The position numbers were made by a program, and so were the translations under genes. Of a DNA stretch of 64,000 nucleotides, positions 21,794-29,402 are shown in pieces (within the stretch, counting starts at the first letter, position 1; every line of letters begins with the position of its first letter). This stretch comes from an uncultured Oscillospiraceae bacterium (GTDB lineage: Bacteria > Bacillota > Clostridia > Oscillospirales > Oscillospiraceae). The notes below the pieces were generated by a model. That model saw only the letters and a program-made list of their open reading frames with translations. It searched no databases and was not told the origin of the DNA. The DNA lies in the NCBI GenBank assembly GCA_910588105.1, contig CAJUQD010000005.1:20742-84741 (forward strand), in the 5' to 3' direction.

Positions 21794-24334
21794 TCAGGAA
21801 ATGCCGGCTACCTGATACCCGGCCCCCTCCACGGCGGCGCGGATGGCCTCGTCGGTCACATCTCCCGTGACCACGGCGGTCTTGCTGTCCAGGTCCACGG
21901 TGGCGGACACGCCGGGGATGGCGTTGAGCGCCTTGTCCACATGGGCGCGGCAATGCTGGCACATCATGCCCTCAATAACGACCTTCTTTTCCATAGCTTT
22001 TTGAACTCCTTTCACTTCAACGGCGGGTTCCCCGCCGGATTTCACATGGGAATGGGGCTGGAGGCTGGGCTTGAAAAAACGCAGCCGCAGGGCGTTGGCC
22101 ACCACACACACCGAGCTGAAGCTCATGGCGGCCCCGGCGATCATGGGGCTGAGCTGGGGCCCGCCCCAGATGGCCAGCACCCCTGCCGCCACCGGGATAC
22201 ATACCGCGTTGTAGAAAAACGCCCAGAACAGGTTTTGCTTCACGTTGCGGATGGTGGCCCGGGAAAGCTCCACCGCCGTCACCGCGTCTGCCAGGTCGGA
22301 CTTCATCAGCACGATATCGGCGCTCTCAATGGCCACGTCTGTCCCCGCGCCGATGGCAAGGCCCACGTCCGCCCGGGCCAGGGCGGGCGCGTCGTTAATG
22401 CCGTCCCCCACCATGGCAACCTTTTCCCCCTGTTCCTGGAGGGCGGCGATCTGCCGCTCCTTGTCGGCGGGGAGCACCTCGGAAACAACCTGGGTCAGGC
22501 CCAGCTCCCTGCCAATGGCCTCGGCGGTTCGCCGGTTGTCCCCGGTGAGCATGACCACCTTCAACCCCAGCTTTTGGAACCCCTGGATGGCCGCACGGCT
22601 GGACCGCTTCACTGTGTCCGCCACGGCAATGATGCCGATGGGCCTGCCGTCTTCCACAAAGAACAGGGGCGTCTTGCCCTGCTTAGCCAGTTCATCAGCG
22701 ATCATGGCATCCTGGCCCAGTTCCACCTTGGCGTCCGCCAGCATGGCGGAGTTGCCCGCCAGATAATCCGCACCCTGGATTCTTCCGCGCACGCCCTTGC
22801 CGTGGACGGCCTCAAACCGCTCCACCGGGGCCAGGGGGATGGCCCGGCTTGCCGCCTCCTCCACAATGGCCGCGCCCAGGGGATGCTCGGAGGGCTTCTC
22901 CAGGGAGGCGGCCACGCACAAAAGCTCCTCGGCGGTGGTCTTGCCCAGGGGGTACAGGTCGGTGACACGGGGCTTTCCCTCCGTCATGGTGCCCGTCTTG
23001 TCCAGCACCACCGTGGTGACGGCACGCAGGTGTTCCAGCCCCTCGGCGGACTTCACCAGAATACCGTGCTCCGCCCCCTTGCCGGTGCCCACCATGATGG
23101 CCACCGGGGTGGCCAGCCCCAGGGCGCAGGGGCAGGAGATCACCAGCACCGCCACACCGGAGGTGAGCGCGCGCTCAATGGAGCCGGAGGCCAGCATCCA
23201 GGCCACGGCGGTGACCAGGGCGATGGCCATCACAACCGGGACAAATACCCCCGCCACCTTGTCCGCCAGCTTGGCAATGGGGGCTTTGGAGGAGGCCGCC
23301 TCATCCACCAGCCGGATCATCTGGGCCAGGGTGGTGTCCTCCCCCACCCGGGTGGCCCGAAGGGTGAGCACACCGGACTTGTTGATGGAGGCGGATATCA
23401 CCGTGTCGCCGGGGCCCTTGTCCACCGGGATGGATTCGCCGGTGAGGGCGGATTCGTCCACGCTGGACGCCCCCTCCACCACCACGCCATCCACCGGCAC
23501 CGAGGCTCCCGGGCGCACCAGCACCATGTCCCCCACCTGAACCTGCTCCACGGGCACCTCCACCTCCCCGCCGTCCCGGAGGACGGCGGCGGTCTTGGGG
23601 GTCAGGTCCATGAGCCGGGCGATGGCCTGCCCCGTTTTGCCCTTGGAGCGGGTCTCCATATACTTGCCCAGAGTGATGAGGGTGAGGATCATCCCCGCTG
23701 ACTCGAAGTACAAATCCATGGAGTAGTGCTCCACCAGAGCCATGTCCCCGTGGCCCAGCCCCCAGCCGATGCAGTACAGGGCGGCCACACCGTACACCAC
23801 AGCGGCGGCGGAGCCCACAGCGATCAGGGAATCCATGTTGGGCGAGAGATGCCAGAGGGTTTTAAATCCTACCCGGTAATACTTTTGGTTGATGACCATA
23901 ATAGGCACCGTGAGCAAAAAGAGGGTGAGGGCAAAGACCATGGCGTTCTCCGCTCCGTGGAAAAAATGGGGGATGGGCCAACCCATCATGTGACCCATGG
24001 ACAGGTAAAACAGGGGGATGAGAAAGACAAAGGACCAGACCAGCCGGGCCTTCATGTTTTTCAGCTCATTCTCCATGGCGTTGGCGGCGGGCTTCCCTTG
24101 GTTCTGTGCCGCGCCCTGTCCCGGGGCGGCGGGTAGGGACGCGCCGTATCCCGCCTTTTCCACGGCCGACACAATCTGCTCCGGGGTAAGCCCCCCCTCC
24201 CAATCCACCGTCATGGAGCCCCCCAGCAGGTTCACGTTCACCTCGCACACGCCGTCCAGCTTCCGCACCGCCTTATCCACATGGGCGGAACAGGCGGAGC
24301 AGGTCATGCCCGTGACGTTGAATTTTTGTTTCAT
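21794..24334 (-). CDS. copA: Copper-exporting P1B ATPase with N- and C-terminal HMA domains
   Basis: An 846-residue copper pump. Domains in order: HMA (VTGMTCSACSAHVDK), eight predicted membrane segments, actuator TGES loop, CPC site (VISCPCALGLATPVAIMVG), DKTGTMTEGK, HP motif (EKPSEHPLGAAI) and hinge GDGINDAPALARADVG. A linker and a second HMA at the extreme C terminus follow (IEGMMCQHCRAHVDK). The CPC context with ALGLATP marks Cu(I) specificity. The C-terminal HMA is an extra, less common placement. It is transcribed 27 bases after csoR. Confidence 0.96.
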   Translation of the reverse strand: MKQKFNVTGMTCSACSAHVDKAVRKLDGVCEVNVNLLGGSMTVDWEGGLTPEQIVSAVEKAGYGASLPAAPGQGAAQNQGKPAANAMENELKNMKARLVWSFVFLIPLFYLSMGHMMGWPIPHFFHGAENAMVFALTLFLLTVPIMVINQKYYRVGFKTLWHLSPNMDSLIAVGSAAAVVYGVAALYCIGWGLGHGDMALVEHYSMDLYFESAGMILTLITLGKYMETRSKGKTGQAIARLMDLTPKTAAVLRDGGEVEVPVEQVQVGDMVLVRPGASVPVDGVVVEGASSVDESALTGESIPVDKGPGDTVISASINKSGVLTLRATRVGEDTTLAQMIRLVDEAASSKAPIAKLADKVAGVFVPVVMAIALVTAVAWMLASGSIERALTSGVAVLVISCPCALGLATPVAIMVGTGKGAEHGILVKSAEGLEHLRAVTTVVLDKTGTMTEGKPRVTDLYPLGKTTAEELLCVAASLEKPSEHPLGAAIVEEAASRAIPLAPVERFEAVHGKGVRGRIQGADYLAGNSAMLADAKVELGQDAMIADELAKQGKTPLFFVEDGRPIGIIAVADTVKRSSRAAIQGFQKLGLKVVMLTGDNRRTAEAIGRELGLTQVVSEVLPADKERQIAALQEQGEKVAMVGDGINDAPALARADVGLAIGAGTDVAIESADIVLMKSDLADAVTAVELSRATIRNVKQNLFWAFFYNAVCIPVAAGVLAIWGGPQLSPMIAGAAMSFSSVCVVANALRLRFFKPSLQPHSHVKSGGEPAVEVKGVQKAMEKKVVIEGMMCQHCRAHVDKALNAIPGVSATVDLDSKTAVVTGDVTDEAIRAAVEGAGYQVAGIS

Positions 24335-24361
24335 ATCCGATTCACCTCATTGAAAACACAG

Positions 24362-24622
24362 CTATAGTATTTTTCCCAATGCATTTACCAATTCGTCGAT
24401 CTTTTCCGCCCGTTCCCTGCCGTCCTGCGCATTTTCCACGCAGTGCTTCAGGTGGGCGGTGAGGATTTCCCGGTTGGCCCGCCTCAGCATGGCGTCGGCG
24501 GCAGTGACCTGCTGGGAGATATCCATGCAGTACCGGTCGTCCTCCACCATTTTGATAATGCCGTCGATCTGGCCCCGGGCGGTTTTCAGCAGCCGCAGCA
24601 CCGCTTTCTGGTCTGCCATCAT
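24362..24622 (-). CDS. csoR: CsoR family copper-sensing repressor
   Basis: An 86-residue all-helical repressor. The Cu(I) ligands of CsoR are visible as Cys in DDRYCMDISQQ and the HxxxC pair in AHLKHCVENA. GGAGG lies 8 bases before the first of two tandem ATGs. The adjacent operator and downstream copA make copper control clear: Cu(I) binding releases the operator and allows copA expression. Confidence 0.93.
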   Translation of the reverse strand: MMADQKAVLRLLKTARGQIDGIIKMVEDDRYCMDISQQVTAADAMLRRANREILTAHLKHCVENAQDGRERAEKIDELVNALGKIL

Positions 24623-24644
24623 GGTCAGTCCCTCCTCGCCTTCT

Positions 24645-24667
24645 ATACACCCCCCTGGGGGGTAGTG
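24645..24667. promoter_or_regulatory. CsoR operator
   Basis: GC-tract palindrome ATACACCCCCC then TGGGGGGTAGTG, matching the TACCCC-x-GGGGTA pattern of CsoR sites, 22 bases before csoR. Confidence 0.85.
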
Positions 24668-24699
24668 TCATCCTATCATAGTAGTGGGCTTTTGTCAAC

Positions 24700-24733
24700 A
24701 AAAAAATTCCCGGCGTGGGCCGGGAATTTTTCC
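24700..24733 (-). terminator. Terminator of the thioesterase gene
   Basis: AAAAATTCCCGGC / GCCGGGAATTTTT hairpin with a short loop, directly after the thioesterase stop. Confidence 0.85.
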
Positions 24734-24736
24734 GCT

Positions 24737-25120
24737 TCACTTCGATTGGGCCTTGGCTAGAAACCTGTCCGCCTCAACAATGAACCGTTCATGGGCCCCG
24801 CCGCCGATCCTCCCCCTGCCGTCGCAGGCGGACACGGCAAAGGTGATTTTACGCCCCTCTACGGCGGTGACCTCCGCCCACGCCTCCACCTTCATCCCCA
24901 CCGGCGTGGCGGCGTCATGGGTCACGTCCAGCCGGGTGCCCACCGTGGTGCTCCCCGGTATCAGGACGGACTGCACCGCGTTCACCGCGGCCCTCTCCAT
25001 CAGGGCGGCCATGCGCGGCGTGGCCAGCACGGGCAGCGAGCCGGAGCCCATGGCCTGGGCGGTATCCCCGTCCGTTACCACCGCTTCGGCGCGGCCCTTC
25101 ATTCCAATTTCAACAGACAC
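24737..25120 (-). CDS. Hotdog-fold thioesterase (FlK-like)
   Basis: A 127-residue protein matching the fluoroacetyl-CoA thioesterase-like family: GSGSLPVLATPRMAALMERAA, then a TTVGTRLDVTHDAATPVG block with the conserved Thr and His. Members hydrolyse small acyl-CoAs; the substrate is not shown. A GTG start at 25120 is chosen because GGAGG lies 8 bases upstream; longer in-frame starts lack a ribosome site. Monocistronic, divergent from the response regulator. Confidence 0.82.
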   Translation of the reverse strand: MSVEIGMKGRAEAVVTDGDTAQAMGSGSLPVLATPRMAALMERAAVNAVQSVLIPGSTTVGTRLDVTHDAATPVGMKVEAWAEVTAVEGRKITFAVSACDGRGRIGGGAHERFIVEADRFLAKAQSK

Positions 25121-25190
25121 AATTGATCCCTCCATCCTTTGGGTTATTTTCAGTATACGCCATTTTAAGAATTTCTTCAACCCTTTTCCC

Positions 25191-25219
25191 TTGCGTCCCT
25201 CCCCCGCTGTCCGTATAAT
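25191..25219 (+). promoter_or_regulatory. Sigma-A promoter for the response regulator
   Basis: TTGCGT and TATAAT separated by 17 bases, 29 bases before the start codon. Confidence 0.75.
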
Positions 25220-25248
25220 AGAAAAAAACAGGAAACGGAGTGCGGGAT

Positions 25249-25935
25249 ATGAGCCACATCCTGGTCGTCGACGACGACATTTGCATCGGAAACCTTCTTC
25301 AGGAGGCGCTGGAATCCGAGGGTTACCGGGTGAGCCGCGCCTACTCCGGCACCGAGGCGGTGCTGGCCCTGGAGCGGGGACGGCCCGACCTCATTCTGCT
25401 GGACCTGATGCTCCCCGGCCTGTCCGGCGAGGCCGTTCTGCCCAAGCTGGCCGGTGTCCCCGTCATCGTGGTCAGCGCCAAGGCGGATGTGGACAGCAAA
25501 GCCGCCCTGCTGCTGGAGGGCGCGGCAGACTACGTGGCCAAGCCCTTCGCCCTGCGGGAGCTGCTGGCCCGGGTGGCGGTGCGGCTGCGGGAGGCCCCCG
25601 CCCGGGCGGGAAGCCCCCTCGCCTTCGGCCCCCTGCGGCTGGAGCCGGACGCCCGCTCGGTCTGCATAGACGGCGCGGAGGTGCGCCTCACCAGGACGGA
25701 ATACGCCATTTTAAGACTGCTCATGGCAAACCCCGCCCAGGTGGTCACCAAATCCCGGCTGCTGGACGAGATTGGCCAGGACACCCCTGACTGCACCGAG
25801 AGCTCGCTGAAAACCCACGTCAGCAACCTGCGCCGCAAGCTCCGGGACGCCGGGGCGGGCGACCCCATCGAATCCGTATGGGGGATCGGGTTCAAAATGC
25901 GCACAGAACAGGAGGGAAAACCATGGCAGAATTGA
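25249..25935 (+). CDS. OmpR/PhoB family response regulator
   Basis: A 228-residue two-component regulator. The receiver domain has the acidic pair VVDDD, the phospho-acceptor in LILLDLMLPG near residue 49 and the Lys in VSAKA. The winged-helix output domain follows (RLTRTEYAILRLLMANPAQVVTKSRL ... VSNLRRKL ... WGIGFKM). The likely partner kinase is 2.5 kb downstream after the TfoX-like and ABC genes. The ATG at 25249 has GGAG 8 bases upstream. Confidence 0.93.
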   Translation: MSHILVVDDDICIGNLLQEALESEGYRVSRAYSGTEAVLALERGRPDLILLDLMLPGLSGEAVLPKLAGVPVIVVSAKADVDSKAALLLEGAADYVAKPFALRELLARVAVRLREAPARAGSPLAFGPLRLEPDARSVCIDGAEVRLTRTEYAILRLLMANPAQVVTKSRLLDEIGQDTPDCTESSLKTHVSNLRRKLRDAGAGDPIESVWGIGFKMRTEQEGKPWQN

Positions 25936-26177
25936 CCTCCATGGTGAATATTGGGGCCGAGATGGCCCGAAAACTGGCCGCCGCAGGCATACACACCCCC
26001 CAGCAGCTGGCGGCGGAGGGGGCCGAGGGGGCGTTTTTCCGGCTGAAAGCCGTATTCCCCCAGGTCTGCCTGGTCCACCTCTACGCCCTGGAGGGGGCCA
26101 TTCGGGGCGTGGAGTTCAACAGCCTCCCCCCGGACAGGAAGCGGGCGCTGAAGGCGTTCAGCGACCAGCTGAAGTGA
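25923..26177 (+). CDS. TfoX C-terminal domain protein
   Basis: An 84-residue protein consisting only of the TfoX C-terminal domain (VNIGAEMARKLAAAGIHTPQQLAAEGAEGAFFRLKAV ... LYALEGAIRGVEF). This helix-hairpin-helix-like domain occurs in competence regulators and alone in many Firmicutes, where its role is unknown. Its start overlaps the response regulator end by 13 bases, so the two are co-translated. Confidence 0.85.
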   Translation: MAELTSMVNIGAEMARKLAAAGIHTPQQLAAEGAEGAFFRLKAVFPQVCLVHLYALEGAIRGVEFNSLPPDRKRALKAFSDQLK

Positions 26178-26225
26178 AGCCCAGCCAGCTCTCTCCCACG
26201 CGGGGCAAAACCTGCGGCCGCAAAA

Positions 26226-26271
26226 TCTCAACCATTTCTCAACGGTTTCCTTGACCGCTTTCTGGACGGTT
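26226..26271 (+). promoter_or_regulatory. Candidate response-regulator binding repeats
   Basis: Four tandem units with about one helical turn spacing: TCTCAACCATT (26226), TCTCAACGGTT (26237), TCCTTGACCGCTT (26248) and TCTGGACGGTT (26261). They lie upstream of the ABC transporter operon, a typical place and period for OmpR-type regulators. Confidence 0.45.
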
Positions 26272-26313
26272 CCATGCTACCATGGGGGCATCCAAGGAAA
26301 CGGAGGCTTTTTT

Positions 26314-27228
26314 ATGGAATATGTACTGGTCACCCAGGGCCTGTCCAAGCACTACAAGGATTTCAAGGCGCTGGACAGTCTCACCATGCACGTGCCCAAG
26401 GGCAGCATTTACGGTTTTGTGGGCCGCAACGGCGCGGGCAAAACCACCCTCATCCGGCTCATCTGCGGCCTGCAATCCCCCACAGGCGGCTCCTACGCCC
26501 TCTACGGCGTGGACAGCGCCCAAAAAGACATCGCCAAGGTCCGCCGGAGGATGGGCGCGGTGGTGGAAACCCCGTCCATCTATCTCGACCTCACCGCCCA
26601 GGACAATTTGAAGGAGCAGTTCCGGGTGCTTGGGGTGCCCTCCGACGAGGGTGTCGGCGAGCTGCTCGAGCTGGTGGGCCTGGAGGACACAGGGAAGAAA
26701 AAGGCCCGCAACTTCTCCCTGGGCATGAAGCAGCGGCTGGGCATCGCCGTGGCCCTGGCGGGGGACCCGGACTTTCTGGTGCTGGACGAGCCGGTGAACG
26801 GCCTGGACCCCCAGGGCATCATCGACATACGGGAGCTGATCCTCAAGCTCAACCGGGAACGGCGCATCACCGTGCTCATCTCGTCCCACATTCTGGACGA
26901 GCTGTCCAGGCTGGCCACCCACTACGGCTTCATCGACTCGGGCCGCATGGTCAAGGAGCTGTCCGCCCGGGAGCTGGAGGCTGCCTGCCGCAAGTGCCTG
27001 CGCATCGAGGTTACCGACACCCGGGCCCTGGCCCGTGTGCTGGACGGCATGGGCGTGGAGTACAAAATCCTGGACGACGGCAAGGCGGACGTGTTCGCCC
27101 AGGTGAACATCTCCCAGCTGTCCAAGGCGCTGGACAACCAGGGCTGCGAGCTGTTGAGCGCCCAGGAGCGGGACGAGAGCCTGGAGAGTTATTTCGTCAA
27201 CCTGGTGGGAGGTGGTTCCCATGACTAA
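26314..27228 (+). CDS. ABC transporter ATP-binding protein (bacitracin/lantibiotic type)
   Basis: A 304-residue ATPase. Walker A is GRNGAGKTT near residue 38, the signature NFSLGMKQRLGIA near 130, Walker B FLVLDEPVNGLDP near 152 and the switch His in ISSHILDELSRL. The C-terminal extension is typical of BcrA/LanF-like subunits. It works with the permease that overlaps its 3' end by 8 bases. The flanking regulator and kinase suggest a peptide-antibiotic sensing and resistance module. Confidence 0.92.
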   Translation: MEYVLVTQGLSKHYKDFKALDSLTMHVPKGSIYGFVGRNGAGKTTLIRLICGLQSPTGGSYALYGVDSAQKDIAKVRRRMGAVVETPSIYLDLTAQDNLKEQFRVLGVPSDEGVGELLELVGLEDTGKKKARNFSLGMKQRLGIAVALAGDPDFLVLDEPVNGLDPQGIIDIRELILKLNRERRITVLISSHILDELSRLATHYGFIDSGRMVKELSARELEAACRKCLRIEVTDTRALARVLDGMGVEYKILDDGKADVFAQVNISQLSKALDNQGCELLSAQERDESLESYFVNLVGGGSHD

Positions 27229-28081
27229 GCTGCTCAGCGCCAACCTTCTGCGGCTGTGGAAAAACAACACCTTCTGGTGCTCCCTGGGGGTATGCGTGGG
27301 CCTGGGGGCGCTGGCGGCCCTGGGGGAGTTCCGGTTCCAGGTGGGCATGGGCGCCGACCTGAGCCTGCCGGAGGTGGCCCAGGCCAAGGCCCTGCTGGAG
27401 GGCCAGTTCTTCGAGTACGCCGCCTTTATCGGCATACTCGCGGCGGAATTCATCTCCCTGTTCATCGGCACCGAGTACAGCGACGGAGCCATCCGAAACA
27501 AGATTGTGGTGGGCCGGTCCCGGCTGTCTATCTATTTCGCCAACCTCATCACCGGCTTTGCCGCCTCCCTGCTGTGCATGGCGGGCTATATGCTGTCCTG
27601 CCTTGCGGTGGGCGCGCCCCTGCTGGGCTGGTTCACCAAACCCGCCCCCCTGCTCCTCTGCGCTATCTTCGGCTCGGTGGTAATGCTGGCGGCGTTCTGC
27701 GCCATCTTCACCTTTGCCTCCATGAACTGCTCCAAAAAGTCCACTTCGGCGGTGATCTGCCTGCTGGGGGTGTTTGTGCTGCTGTTCGCCGCCGTGTATC
27801 TCAATGCACGGCTGGAGGCCCCAGAGTTCATTAGCGGCTACGAGCTGTCTGTCGGCGGGGAAATCTCGCAGGCCGTACCGGAGCCCAACCCCCATTATCT
27901 CACCGGGCTGGAGCGGGAGGTCTACCAGTTCCTCTACGACCTGCTGCCCACGGGGCAGTCCCTCCAATACACCACGCTGGGCTTCACCGACCCGGCCAAG
28001 CTGATGGGGCTGTCGGCGCTGGTGGCGGCGGTATTCTCCGCCGCCGGAGCCGCGCTGTTCCGGCGGAAGGACTTGAAATAG
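27221..28081 (+). CDS. ABC-2 type permease
   Basis: A 286-residue membrane protein with about six hydrophobic segments, starting MTKLLSANLLRLWKNNTFW. The FIGTEYSDGAIRNKIVVGRSR cytosolic loop is common in BcrB/LanE-like permeases, as is the terminal FRRKDLK. The ATG lies 10 bases after GGAGG and overlaps the ATPase gene. Partner of the preceding ATPase. Confidence 0.88.
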   Translation: MTKLLSANLLRLWKNNTFWCSLGVCVGLGALAALGEFRFQVGMGADLSLPEVAQAKALLEGQFFEYAAFIGILAAEFISLFIGTEYSDGAIRNKIVVGRSRLSIYFANLITGFAASLLCMAGYMLSCLAVGAPLLGWFTKPAPLLLCAIFGSVVMLAAFCAIFTFASMNCSKKSTSAVICLLGVFVLLFAAVYLNARLEAPEFISGYELSVGGEISQAVPEPNPHYLTGLEREVYQFLYDLLPTGQSLQYTTLGFTDPAKLMGLSALVAAVFSAAGAALFRRKDLK

Positions 28082-28090
28082 GTGGGTGGG

Positions 28091-28388
28091 ATGGGGAATC
28101 TGCTGGCGGCAAACCTCTTCCGTCTGCGAAGGAGCGCCCTGTTTTGGAGCCTGCTGTTTGAATGGGGTCTGGAACACAAAGGGGGAATCCATCCCAGGCG
28201 GGCCCACACCCAATCCCCAATACCTGGGCGGCGCACAGCGGGCCGTTTTTGAGCTCCTCTATGCCCTGCTGCCCAGCAGCCAGGCCGCGGAGTACGCCAG
28301 CCTGTAGACGGAATATTTACACTGGATGCCGCTGTACTCGCTGGCCGCCGCCGGCATCCTCCTGTTCCGCAAAAAAGACTTAAAGTGA
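28091..28388 (+). pseudogene. Decayed second ABC-2 permease
   Basis: Starts like the intact permease (MGNLLAANLFRLRRSALFWSLLF), then frame changes. A second frame gives TPNPQYLGGAQRAVFELLYALLPSSQAAEYASL, parallel to EPNPHYLTGLEREVYQFLYDLLP of the intact gene, then a TAG. Finally YSLAAAGILLFRKKDLK matches the permease end. The middle is deleted. It is a paralogue reduced to its two ends. Confidence 0.82.
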
Positions 28389-28397
28389 GGCGATTCC

Positions 28398-29288
28398 ATG
28401 CTCCCCTGGCTGCTGTGCGGCGGGTTTGCCGCTCTGGCCCTGGCCCTGTTTATCCGCGTCCGTCTGCTCCAAAAAAGCCTGGACGACATCACGGACCAGC
28501 TGGGGGAGCGGCTGTGTTCCGACACCAACAACCCTATTTTCCTCCCCACCCGGGATGCCCACGCCCGGAAGCTGGCGGCTGCGCTGAATGTCCAGCTCAA
28601 GGAGCTGCGCCGCCAGCGCCAGCGGTATGAAAACGGCGACCGGGAGCTGAAGGAGGCGGTCACCAACGTCTCCCACGACCTGCGCACTCCGCTGACCGCC
28701 GTCTGCGGCTATCTGGAGCTGCTGGAGAAGGAGGACAAGTCCCCCCGGCAGGCCCGTTACCTTGCCCTGATTGCCGGGCGGGCGGAGGCCATGCTGCAGC
28801 TGACCGAGGAGCTTTTGCGCTACTCCTTGGCCTCCGGGATGGAGGGCGGGCTGGATTTGGAGCCGGTGGATCTAAACGGGGCGGTGGAAGAGGCGGTGGC
28901 CGCCCTCTACGGGGCGTTCGTGGCGGCGGGCATAATCCCCCGCGTCTCCCTCCCTGCGCAGCGGGTGGCGCGCAATCTGAACCGGGCGGCCCTGTCCCGC
29001 GTGCTGGGCAACCTGCTCACCAACGCGCTGAAGTACAGCGCCGGGGATCTGGACGTGGTTTTGTCGCCGGACGGCGCCATCACCCTATCCAACACCGCCC
29101 CGGCGCTGGACGAGGTGCAGGTGGGGCGGCTGTTCGACCGCTTCTATACTGTGGAAACCGTGCGCGGCTCCACCGGACTGGGGCTGTCCATCGCGCGGGC
29201 CCTCACGGAGCGCATGGGCGGAACTATCAGCGCCCGGTACAGGGCCGGGCGGCTGACGCTGGCGGTCCGCTTTCCGGGAACGTATTGA
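28398..29288 (+). CDS. Sensor histidine kinase of the ABC module
   Basis: A 296-residue kinase with one N-terminal membrane anchor (residues 3-20) and no large extracellular sensor. The phospho-acceptor is in VTNVSHDLRTPLTAVCGYLE; N box NLLTNALKY, F box LFDRFYTVET, G box STGLGLSIARAL. The intramembrane-sensing type of architecture, next to an ABC transporter, resembles modules where the transporter itself senses the peptide. Its partner is most likely the regulator at 25249. Confidence 0.92.
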   Translation: MLPWLLCGGFAALALALFIRVRLLQKSLDDITDQLGERLCSDTNNPIFLPTRDAHARKLAAALNVQLKELRRQRQRYENGDRELKEAVTNVSHDLRTPLTAVCGYLELLEKEDKSPRQARYLALIAGRAEAMLQLTEELLRYSLASGMEGGLDLEPVDLNGAVEEAVAALYGAFVAAGIIPRVSLPAQRVARNLNRAALSRVLGNLLTNALKYSAGDLDVVLSPDGAITLSNTAPALDEVQVGRLFDRFYTVETVRGSTGLGLSIARALTERMGGTISARYRAGRLTLAVRFPGTY

Positions 29289-29317
29289 AAAAGTCCACCT
29301 CCGGGCGGACTTTTTCT
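29288..29317 (+). terminator. Terminator after the kinase
   Basis: AAAAAGTCC ... GGACTTTTT hairpin with TTTTTCTTG tail, immediately after the stop codon. Confidence 0.82.
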
Positions 29318-29356
29318 TGTTCAAAGTGCGCCTTTTCTTCCCTTCCCTTTGGTGAT

Positions 29357-29380
29357 ATAATCAGAAGCTATACTGATTAT
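29357..29380. promoter_or_regulatory. Palindrome overlapping the MATE promoter
   Basis: Perfect 8-base arms ATAATCAG ... CTGATTAT with an 8-base centre, overlapping a TATAAT -10 at 29356-29361. It is 22 bases before the MATE start and may be an operator for an unlinked repressor. Confidence 0.5.
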
Positions 29381-29402
29381 TTTACGAAATTGAGGGACAC
29401 CC

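Noticed and set aside
21941..23701. Long plus-strand reading frame opposite copA
   Set aside because: Shadow of the copA reading frame; composition is His/Gly-rich and lacks any motif or ribosome site.
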